64,000 nucleotides of DNA, taken from the NCBI GenBank assembly GCA_013399115.1, contig VXAA01001954.1, positions 317,306-381,305 of the forward strand. The letters run 5' to 3'. The notes below the pieces were generated by a model. That model did no database searches and was not told where the DNA came from. It was given only the letters and a program-made list of their open reading frames with translations. Position numbers and translations under genes: made by a program. This document shows, piece by piece, positions 41,001 through 53,000 of the stretch. How positions within the stretch are numbered: the first letter of the stretch is position 1; each line of letters starts with the position of its first letter. This DNA comes from Anseranas semipalmata (lineage: Eukaryota; Chordata; Aves; Anseriformes; Anseranatidae).

Positions 41001-44000
41001 AGATAACCAAGCTATTTGCAGCGCGGTTGTAATGCAAACTGAAGGATTGGACAAGGAATATAAATTCTCTGTATCCATATTAAAAAAACTCAGAGGGCAT
41101 TTTAGAGAAACAAGTATACATCTGTTATTTTGACTTGTTTCTATTGTATTAAATAAAATGGCTCAGTGACTTAAACTATTGGGATTTGGAGTGTGACATT
41201 TCTGTATGGACAAGTCTACTTGCTTTTTTTATGCTGAAGGAATTTTTTTGCATTCTAACAAGGAAAGGCATTGTACTTTCAGTGGTTTCTGTATAAATAA
41301 ATTAAATATTTAAAGCTTCCTGATTTGGAAAGCATGTGGCATTCCTCCACTTTTGGTTGATCTGACCAATACTCTGATGGAAACTCATGAGAATCAATAT
41401 TTTGGTATTGTTTTAGAAAAGACTGCTACAAGAGGCAGTTCTTGGCATTAGCTGCAATGGAAGGGCCTGGGAGGGGAGGGAGGGAGCTGCATTTTAAACT
41501 ACTGAATAGTAAGTGGAAATTTGAGGAAAGGCTTGCATTTGTTGGTATCTGACACCACCAGAGACATTAAGTGGGAAGAGACTTCAACAGCGACAATGAA
41601 ATGATTTGTAAAGTGAAATTAATTACAATATTGACACTCAAAAATGTGAAATCATGCCTTGAGGTCAGAAAGTTGGTTCCAGTTTGAATGTTTGCTGTTA
41701 AGTTCTCAAAGGATGCTTAGGCTAGGGGAAATGTTGGGGCATGATTTTGTAATTATCGGTCTGTTACTGGATGGAAGGCACCGGGGTAAACCTGTGTGGC
41801 GGCACCTGTGTGCAAGCATGGTTGTAATTGCTAAAGGCTCCTGTACCCACTCTTACAGCAATAGCTTTCTAACTGCAGTTTTTTAGTTCTAGATTTTAGT
41901 CTTTTTCTAATGAAGAGATCTAAGATTAGATCCTCTGTGAGGTACATAAACAAGCTGCCTTTGTTATAGAGGGGTTCCGCTTTTCTGACTATAGAGACAG
42001 TTAATAAATGCAGTAACAAGAGTATTTTGTTTCACGTGTTTATATATATTGTTGACTTACAGTGGAGTGGTCTGGAGCCTGAACCAATTCTACAAAATGA
42101 ATTATATTTTGGTACATACTTACTTTTTGCTACCAGGAACCTGATGAGAATAATAAAAATCACGATCTGTGATATTCTGTTTGTCAGAGATTTTCTTTTC
42201 CAAAGTATGTGCTAGTGTTGAGAGAGTTTTGATTTAAAATTATTGCTAAAATAGTTTGTTTGTCTGAAAACCCATTTGCTGAAAATCATTTTCTTACTTA
42301 AAAATGATAAGAATTGATGTGCGTTTGCTAAGTGTCTGATTAAAGATCACAAAGAAACTCATATTTTGCATCAGAAATAAGCAGATGGTGGACAGATGGT
42401 TTAAATTAATATTAATTAAAAATCTTAACTTAAATTGTTTACCCTGTAAATGCAAAGTTAGGAAGCCAGCTTTCATCTTTAGGGTTAATAACACTCCAAG
42501 TCTATTTATTAAAAATCACTCCAATGGGCATTCTTTCCAAGCTTTGATCACAAAGATGGTGGCCTCAATAAAGAGCATGCAAGTGTGTGAAAGCTAGAGC
42601 GAGAGGAGCGCAGAGAGAGCAGCTCTAGGACTCTTAACAAAGACATGGGGAGATCCTGCAGAGGTTGAGGCTAAAAATTCCTGTGTCATTTGGAAGGAAG
42701 AGATGGTCAGGGAAGAGGACTGAGAACTAAGGATCTCTTTGTCAAGCTGGTTTCTTCTTCTTTAAAAGTTGATTTATATCTATGGTTTATTACGTTACAG
42801 TAAAGCAAACTCTACGAGTACCTCAGAAACCTTCACATGCTGTTGACAAAGACTGGTCAAATTCTGTCTTGACTTATCCCTTCTCTTTCCTCACTGTTTC
42901 ACTGGGATTGCAGTGGATGTAAATGGGATGAAAATTACACCAGCTGGTTATTGCAAAGAAAGTCCAGAATGCACCCATCTTTACCACAGAGCAGTGTGTG
43001 TATACACAAGTCAGGATACGGAATAACTATGATAATTCAAATATCACTGTATGGTAACCATGGATACTTGTTGACATTTTTAGTGGTAGTGACTACTTTA
43101 TCTCAGGACATCTGTCACAGAGCCAAATTTGGTCCTCAGTTAAGCATGTAGTGTTCCCATTAAAATCAAAGGAGATTTGTCCCTTTAGTGAGACAGAATT
43201 AGACTATAAGTGCGGTAAGCTTTGATATTTTCTGAGTTTATAGCTAGGATATTTCACAGATAACGTGTACATTTTAATGGGCACTTTTTTTCCCTAATGC
43301 ACCTGTCCCTACAAGTTAAGAATCAGGAGCTCTAAATTTAAACTTAACATGGGAATCATCCATAAAGAGTTAAGATTTAACTGGGCTTTGGGAGTATTAG
43401 CATTTTGATTCATGATACTTCACCAAAATGCTCTTCTTTATTAGTTGACCTTAAGCCTGGGGGAAATTTTCAGATTTTTTCTGGCATAGACAACTTCAAA
43501 ACATGTTAAAAGCTGCAATGCTGTACCTTAGTATGAACAGCTGGAGGTCCTGCTGTGGTACCTCCTTAGGTACCTCAGGAAGGATGGAAAGTTGTCCGTG
43601 CACTCTGACACAATGAATTATAGTGCCAGGACAGTGTGTACCCCAAAATAGCAAGCATTTTAAGAATGAGAGCCTCCTCCATTGTAAGCAAGGACTTCAA
43701 AATCAAATCCTGTTGTGGTCATTTTACTGATACTAAACAAATTCTTAACAACAACAACAAAAAGTTAGATGAAACTTCAGGAAAAAAAAAAACAGATGTG
43801 GCTTTAAATGCTGGGGTTTTGCAATGTGCAATTAAAGCCGTAAGCAGAAGATTTTGTGTCTTGGTGTCATCTCCTTGAAGAAAAGCTGCCTAGGTAACAC
43901 GTTTTCTACTCCATCCCCCCTCATCCACTTTCCTCCATTCAGGTCAAAAGTGTATGTTTCTCCATTTCTGCTATTAAAAACATGCAATTTTAAAATGCTG

Positions 44001-47000
44001 CTATGACTCCACATATTTCATGAATTATACCAGTGTAGTAAATTATTTATTCCAGAGTGCCACAATTACAGGTCACACCCTACTGTTGCCAAAACCAGTA
44101 GATCAGTCTACATTGACATGGCTTCATGCTGATTTTAGAAGTGAAAATATACACAGGTGAAATCTGCATCCTGACAAAGAGAATCAGTATTGTTTCTTTT
44201 CTGAAGCTAAACAAAATTTGTTTATCTTCCTTTTTTGTTTTGCAGATCTCTTCACAGGTCTTTGGTTTGGGAATTTTCTTTGTGCTCTTCTTCCAGACAT
44301 TGGTGGTGCTTATTTTCAGTTACTGCTTCTGAAAGCATCACCAGATTATAAAACCCCATGTGTCTCTATTTTTATTTCTCTTCTATTCAGGCAGATATAT
44401 TACCTTTTATTTTTATTTCTCTTCTATTCAGGCAGATATATTACCTTTATCATGGACCCGTTTCAATATGTTTACGTCATTCGAAATAGCAAGCAACTTG
44501 AGTTCCACGAATTTGCTGATAAGATGGCTTCCAAAACTTTTGACTACCCAGCCTTGTCAAAAGGAAAATTCCCTGATCTCAAGGAAAACCTGCACAGAAT
44601 CTACCAGTATCTACAAGGCAAGCCTTTGGACATAATTTCTGACCACATGATGAAAAATCTCCAGGATATATTTGAATGGAAATGCTCACAAGCAACAGAT
44701 TGGGAAACAGAAAAAATGTACAAATTCTGCTGCTCTGTAATGTTTGAAGCCAGTTTTGTAACACTATATGGAAGAGTTCCTGCTGCAGATGGCCACAAAG
44801 TTATTAGTGAAATCAGAGACAAATTTATCAAGTTTGATGCCAGCTTTCCCTATTTAGCTGCAAACATACCAATTGAGTTGCTAGGAGCTACCAAGAAGGT
44901 TCGGAAGGAGCTTATACATCATTTTTTACTTCAGAACATGACAAAATGGCTGGGAGGGTCAAAAGTGGTCCAAGCCAGACAAGATATATTTGAGAAATAT
45001 GAGCTGCTTGGAGATTATGACAAAGCAGGTAGGAAACTTATGAATGATTGCTTGTCTAAAATAAAATAATTTACTATAGACCTTTGAAATAAAAAGGCAA
45101 AATGGCGACCTTGAAATTTTTTTATGTTCTTTCTAATTGGCTAATGATAAAATGTTTTACTCTGAAACAACCCTCTATGATAATTGATTTTTTTTTTTTT
45201 TGTGCTGAGGTGGTAAAACAAGATACTTAATGGTGATAATGAGAAAGATTATAACTGAGCTGCATTTACTCCCCTTATTCTCCCCACCCCCCCGACATTA
45301 CATTTCAAACTATTCTCATTAAGCAGAAAATTAGACTTCAGAAGCCTATTGGTCCTCATTAGCATTCACTGATCCTTGGCTGGGTCTGTGTCCTAACATC
45401 TTTTAATTAGCACACTGCAAATCTAATCAGTGTAATAAACGCTATTAATCTTCCTTTTCACTTATTTTCTCCCAGCACATCATTTTGCCTTCCTGTGGGC
45501 CTCTGTGGGAAACACGATTCCAGCTACATTCTGGGCCATGTATTATCTGCTGCGGCACCCAGAAGCTCTTGCAGCGGTGCGTGACGAGATTGACCATTTG
45601 CTGCAGTCAACAGGTCAGAAGAGAGGGCCCACGTATAACATCCACCTCACCAGAGAACAATTGGACAACCTGGTCTACCTGGGTAATTTATTTTTATCTG
45701 TTAGAAAGGGAAGAGGGTCTCTCCCTGCAAACTCGGTTTATCACTCATTTCTGTTTACTGAGAAGGTGGAGGACACAGCTGCCTAATTGACATAATAACA
45801 CCCATTTACATCAATTATAAATTATGTAGTTTATAGCTGTAGATACTCTCATTGCATGTAAACATTAAAGCCTAGGTAATTAACTATGCAAGGTATGCAA
45901 AAGGCTAAATCGAAGCTTTGCAATTATTTGAAAAAAGTTGATGCCTATTAAGTTGTTTGATTCTGAGCATCTGCCGAAGTGTTAATGCATTTCAAATACT
46001 TTGGTATGGTACTGCCAAGAAAGACCTTTTTTCTGAAATTAAAGTAGGATAATGTATTTAAACTGCAAATGTAATTTTTTCACAAGCAGTTTCTTTCTTT
46101 TTCTCTCTTTAAAAGAACAAAAAGACTTCTAAAGTAGGCTTCAGCATAGCTATACCTCCGAACGAAACGTAAGAAGTAAAGCTTTACAGACGAGAAATTG
46201 TGTTTTCATTATTGAAAGAAGTACCTTGATTCAAAGCAGAGAGCTCTAAGGGAGATACAGGTCTTCCAGTTCTAGGCCAGTGGTTCACAGGGAGACCCTT
46301 GCGGCTCACCATTAGAAGTTGTTGTATTCTGGAGCTGGATGGGCCTTCAGGGCATCAGCCGATAGTTTCACTTCACTTGCTAGTGCCCAAGAGCACTAGC
46401 TCTTGTGGAGCAGGGAGGAACCTAGCTTTGAAGCATCTGAAAATCTCCATAGATAGTGGTATCAGGACAGACAACAGCTGTAAAAAAGCATAAAGGATCA
46501 ATATCCTTTTCATTTTAGATATTGACACCAGTCCCCTGTTAAAGCTGAGCTCATGTCTATGTGTTTTGGTAGCTCATGGCCAGACCTGATGGTCTGCTCT
46601 AAAAGGAAGCTGTATCAGGACAGGGTGATGGAGCAGTGCAGCGTCACTGCACCTGGTGTGCATGGAAGTAAGGGCTGCCATTCTCCAGGAATTCTCCCAT
46701 CTAGAATGGCATGTATCAAGAACCTGTGGTCAAATTTGAATTCTCCCATCTAGAATGGCATGTATCAAGAACCTGTGGTCAAATTTGAATTGTCTCTCAT
46801 AGCACAAATATAAAATTGAGTTTGATTCAAGTACTTTTTATTAAAGCATTAATGTTAGCCATATATATTGTGAGTCTAGTAAGTTGGTTTCATCTGGAGT
46901 CACAGCTGTTTTAGTGCAGAGTTATCCAGCTGATGGAGAAGGTTTTGATGTTGGGCAGCTATCCCATGACAAAAATAACATGACATTCTAAGCAATTCAT

Positions 47001-50000
47001 GTACTTTAAGGAACACAACTAAAACTGCTTCACATCAGAATTAGCATCCACCAAAAATAATAGAAAACGAAAGTTGCCAAGCATCAAGAAGATCAAGAGA
47101 TAATTTATTTTCTATTTGGAGACAAAGATGGGAATGGCAAGGGAAAAGCACAAGCACCCTAGAAGTGCAGGAATATGGAAAATAAAAGCATGTACCTCAC
47201 TAAAACCAGCTGGTGCAAAATGGAATGAACAGTTTACAACATCAACTATGTCATCCCCTGCTGCTCCTTGAAATTGTCAAGTACCTTGGTAACATTTGAT
47301 TTACATGTTGAGAGGAAAGTGCCACATCCTACTTTGTAGTATTCTTGTAACACTTTTGTTAAATTTTATAATCGCGTTAAACATAATGTGATATGAACAG
47401 AAGCTGGATTTCAATTCTTCTGGCACTTAAGTCATAAAGGGCTGGATACTGTCTCATAAAATAATAATATAGAAAAAAAATCTGTACCATAAGAGAATTA
47501 AATTCATGCTTCAGTGGAGAGGGGAAAGAGATGTTTTCTTAGTAAACGTATAGGAGGGACAAAGGTCCAAATTTTTATTGCTTGTGCACCAAAAATTCCC
47601 CATCTGCACTGGCAGCTGTGTGGAGAAAGCTCACTGTGGGCCAGCCCTGCTTTTGCACTTAGAACTTTCTGACCGCAGCACCCGAGAAGGAGCTTTTCCT
47701 CCTCCCTCTCCCCCTGTACCAACCAGGAGCACAGAAAAACAGGAGTTCGTGTCCCTGCTCCTGAGTAAGGCAGCCAGGTGGGATTCTTGTGTGTTTATCA
47801 CCTTGTCATCTCCTTCTCCTGCTTTAAGTGCTCTGATTCCCTGTCCTCTTTTTGGCCTACTGTAACAAGAGCCTTTTTTTGGATTCTTCATGCTATGGAG
47901 AGCAAGCAGGAATTGCTAAAGAGCCTTTCTCAGAGGTAATGTTGTTATTATGGCCATATTCTTTGGGTCTAGGGAATGACATGGCCTGATTTACTTCTAA
48001 ATTCAAAATACAGGTATGTGATTTAAAAAAAAAAAAAAGCTTTCAACCCACCACAAAACCAGCTCTTGTCACAAATTGTGGCCCTGATTATTTTTTCTTG
48101 TGGCATTTCTGGGGCAGCACACTTCGTATTGTCTACTTAAGACTTTTCCAGCAACCAAAACACGCGTACTTGTGTGCGCAGAGTAACATACATTATTAGT
48201 CATTATGAGTCACAATGGAGCTCTAATACGGTAAACGATACATGAGAACGGTCTGTCAGTTTTTATGGTTATACTGGAAATGCAAAGGGTAGAGCAGAAA
48301 TGTACTTAGTGCATGTGTAATGCTAGGCATGTTCAGTCAGTTCGTTTGTTTAATATTAGTCCATTCATTTATATGGTGAAGTATTCTTGCCCCAGGTCAT
48401 TGCTGAATCCCAGATATTTCCTGCAAAAAGAGCACAGCTTGAAAAATTTTTTTGTATACACAAAAGGGTAGGAATCCAAAAACAGATAATGCAGAGTATG
48501 TAATTGTAGCGCAAGTGGTAAGTGTTAAAATTGCTGGTTGGACTGAGATAAATGAGTCTATTTTCCTGGAATGGGCTGGGCAGTACCATGTAGTTCTTAG
48601 TAAGTTGCAAATGTACTTGTTTCCAATTGTCATTTATGTTGGCAGACCTCAGTGCATGTAAGTGACCCCCCCAGATATCTGCATACTCAATAGCTATTTT
48701 CCTACAATACAGTCTAATAATTATAGTACCCTATTACCTGCTATCTGTTAGTGTAAAATTAACAATCCATTATGCACAATAAGTTTTATAAAACATTTAC
48801 AGATCGAGATCATGTTTAATTAAAATTAACTTGCCTATGAAAGCCAAATGCACTTATGATTCGCAATGACCTTTTATTACCTGCAGTCCCTTGTTTTGGC
48901 TGGATGATTGACAGCTTGCTGTTTGGCTACCATGTTGTATTTCAGCTGACAAGACTTTTCATTTTAACTCAATTTGCCTGCCTATCACAAGCTGGTGGCA
49001 GGCCAGGCTCAAGTCACCCAGCTTTGCCTCAGCAGCTTGCTCTATTTCTCATTAGTACGCATTTATTCAGTGGAAATTGGAAGACAAATGCTTGAAGGCA
49101 TGTGAACTAAGTATAGCAAATTAGGGTTTAAAGACTGAATATTTATAAGTATATTGAAACAGTTTTTAAAAAAAATCTAGAATGAATTGGAGGCTGAGTG
49201 CTAGCTTTAGTATAAGAGAAATGAAGAGAGAAGTGGGAGGATTCTAAGAATAACAATACTATGAGATATTTCTCCCTCTCTCTCTCTCTAGAAAATATGT
49301 AAAATCTCTCTGACAACACCTTATCAAACAACAGCCTGGCTTCTTTATGTAGCGCTTGTACAGTGAAGTTTAGCATCTCGTGTGTGTAAGAAGGGGGAAA
49401 AAATGAGGGTCATGTTCATTTGCTGCTTGGTTATCCCTTGGTATGCTTTAAATTGCCTTGTTTGTTCGGCACAAGCACAGAAACAGATGTTGCTCTACCG
49501 TGCTGGATAATTTACTGTACCTCGTGGTGCAGAATGGAAGGCCTCCCAAGCTACCCAGCTGGTCTGTCAGCAGCAATGGCTGGTGTCTGCTGAACTATGA
49601 CAACTGCAAGCAAAGGCTGCAGCTTTATTGTGCAGTTGTCATTCCTCCCAACGTATAGCCTCAGCATTTGGGGAAGGCTGACTGTCTATTTTTTTAATGT
49701 TAGCCTGCAAACCCGTATAAGCTCCATCCTCCTTTGTTGATCATAATGTGACTCATTACTTTTGTCATCTAATGATTATCGGCATGATCGCTCAGAGCTA
49801 GAGCCAAGCTCGCCTTCCACACATAACTGGTACTGGAAGGTAAAACAGATTTGTCATTTACGATCTGACCGCTAAGCCACACTTTGTGCTCCATTATTGT
49901 GATTAACTTCTGCATAAGATATGCTGCCCAATTGTCATCTGCGATCCGGCAGCGGGCACCGACTGCCGCGCTCTCGGGGAGGACGGCCCCCGATAGGATG

Positions 50001-53000
50001 TGACCGCATCGCTTGTCTAGTTAAACGCACACCCGCTATTCCGCAGCGGCGGTTTAATAATTATTTTTCCTTTTTGCTCTCCCCAGCCCCCACCCAATTT
50101 GATTTCTTGGGTGAACAGTGTTGCCGCATACATCGCCACCGTTTCCAAGCCGTGGGCTGACGTGGAGTTATGAGCTTTGTTTTTCGAAGGTTGAGGGCAG
50201 TCTGAGAGTGGAGGCTGGACCCTTTCTTTGTACCGTGCAAAGTTTTGTTGCCAGAGCGCTGCCAGTTGAAATCTATCGTGTCAGGTGCCTTGTGGCTATC
50301 CGCAGTAGAGGCCATATTCTGGAACCAGGGTTCTTCTCTGGCTTCGTCACCAACAAGCCGATTTGACTCTGCCTGATTATAGTAACGAAGGCAGTCCAAA
50401 AGAATATGCACAGACTCACTGTACGTCACATTGAATCACGGCAGTGGCCACACAAAGCTGACCGCAGCCTCATTTCTTTAGACAAATGCATGCTTAAGGA
50501 AAAACCTCCTGCAAGAAAGCATCCAGGGCCACTTTATTTGCTATGCATGCTGCACCAGATTTAATTTTTTGTGAAAGAACGTTTGTTATTATTTTTTTCA
50601 GATGCATCTACACTGGGTAGCTACTGTCTCTAATAAACTAACCTTTTGGGTGCAGCAGTTACAGTGCCTCAGTGAACACTTAGAGCAGCCTTATTTGATA
50701 TCACAAAACATAAATACAGGCACAAATGGATTATTATGTGAAAATGAAACCCAATTTTGGGCTATTTTTCACACTGACGATTAGAGGGAATCAAGTCACA
50801 TATAACAGCACCCATACACGCTGGTGGAAAAATAGTCAGTTTTGATTACAAAGTGAGAGATGCAGCCCTAGACAGGAGCTACATGCTGATATACATGCTA
50901 TCAGAATGATTTATGCAAATTATGCATATTATTCCCAAAGGAATTCCTCCTCAAACTGCCAGGATAAATTGCCGGAAATTAGCCATAAAATCTGTCGTGC
51001 TAGGAGCAAAAGGTGAAGGCCACTGGGAAAGCAAGGACATTCAGCTTCTGGAGCCTTCCAGGATGTGATGGTGGAGAAAAAATCATGCTTCCTCTAACAC
51101 TGAAAGGACTACATTTTGTTTTCTCTTTGCCAGTTAAAAGTGTCTTTCTCTCTTAAATCTACCAGGCAAATAATGAATTGTTTTCATTCACTTCGACCAT
51201 AATAGGCATTATCGTTTGGCAATGTAGCTCACTGAAAGCAAAATAAATAAATGTAAAAATCCTCAGACTGACTACCAAATTAACAAGCAAAATGTTTTTT
51301 CTAACGTGTAGTCCTGCCGCTACATCCAACAGCTTTTGAAAGGCAAGCTGAATAGCTCCGTGGATGCTTTCACTGGTATTTGCTTGCAACCTCCAAAATA
51401 TATGTAAATGCATAAAGCATTCATGTTTTCTGATTGTGTTGTTTTCAACGTGATGCCTGAATAATGACTTTCCACCCAAAATTCAGGGCTGCCTCCAGCC
51501 GACACGATTTCTCAGAACTATCAGCGAGAATCACATCGCAGTGCTCAGAGCTGCAGCCCCCCGCCCTGCGGGACTGTTTAGTACCTCCTCGTGGTGTCTG
51601 GTTTATGTTTTGTTTTCTTTGTGGTTTGGGTTTTTTTTCCTTTTCTTTTTTTCCTTTAGCCTGCCCTCCTAAACCTGTCGAGATGCAGCAGCTGCAGCCA
51701 TGTATAACTTGCAGTCATCTCCCATATTTCTGATGCTTCCCCCCTCCGCTTTTGTTTAATCGCAGAGAGCGCCTTAAACGAGAGTTTACGGATGTGCTCG
51801 TCTTCCATGAACATTCGCATCAGCCAGGAGGATTTTGTTCTCAAGCTCGAAGGGGATCAGGAAGTCAGTTTGAGGAAAGGAGACTGGATAGCCCTTTACC
51901 CTCAGATTTTGCACATGGACCCCGAGGTCTATGAAGATCCTAAGGTAAACACTCAGCTGGTGCTACTCTTCCTACTTCAGGCACATTGCAGCAGCCAGGC
52001 CTTTTGTGATAGTTTTTTTTTTTTTTCTGCTGTTCCTTCTTGTGGAACAAATCCTCCGACTTTCAGATGTATTTTCGAGGGCCCTATAGGTCAAAGGATT
52101 CATGGCCTGAAGAGAGAAATATGGTGATGAGACTGACTGCTACTGCTTTCAAAGGAATTGACAATTGCACATTGACTACCATAAACTTTAGACTAAATGT
52201 GGGTTTTGTTTGGCAGTGGATCATTTGATACCCAAGGAGGGCTGAATAATAGAAGGTGGTTTAAATAGCAAATAATGTGGGCCATTTAGCTAAGTGCCCC
52301 CAAAGCATCATTGACTCTCTGAAGCCCTATAATAGCAGTGTCTTACTTGAGCCTTATGCTTTTTCACCTCTCTTCATAGGGATTCACCCCTTCTTGATCA
52401 ATTAGTATAGTGTTGTGAACTTGAGACTGTAAAGCTGTTGCTCCACAGCGAAGCTCCGAGGGTAATTGTGTCATCTCCTTGTATTTTTCTCTGACGCTCG
52501 AGTTAATGAATATCAAAGACTCGAAATTAATCCACCCTGCCTCAGCCTTAATACAGTTTCAGAAGTTCACCACCTGCATGCAAATTGAATAGTCCTAGTC
52601 TCCGGTAGGTTATTCCACCTGGTTCTTGTCCCCGTTCCAGGGTGCCACATAGGAAGTGAAGCTGTATATACTCTGAGAACATTAAATGCCTCCTCGGCCA
52701 GAGAGGTAGGAGTTATACCTGAACCATTCCTCATCCCCCTTTTGCTAAGCGAATGGCTGTCTCCCCACCATGCTGATTTCCATACTTGATTGCAATTTGG
52801 CTTTGGAAGGTAGATGGGATGTGTTTACATGTTTGTAGAAACCCCATGTGAGAGACACTGCCCCCGAGGCTCTCCATTTTGGGAACTTTTGAGGATAAAG
52901 ATGTGCATGTGGGGTTGCAGAGGAAGGATGAGATTCAGATGCCTTGTTGGTGCAGGACAGCAACTTGCTGTGCAGGAATTCCGCCAGAGGCAGTGGGAGG

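Larger units (their letters stand above)
45683..51765 (+). other. CYP7B1 intron 4
   Basis: A 6.1-kb intron. It holds a perfect 49-bp tandem duplication at 46.7 kb, a CT microsatellite at 49.27 kb, a CpG-containing candidate regulatory patch at 49.74-50.45 kb, a POU-octamer-containing segment near 50.9 kb, and a decoy acceptor at 51658-51659. Confidence 0.88.
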
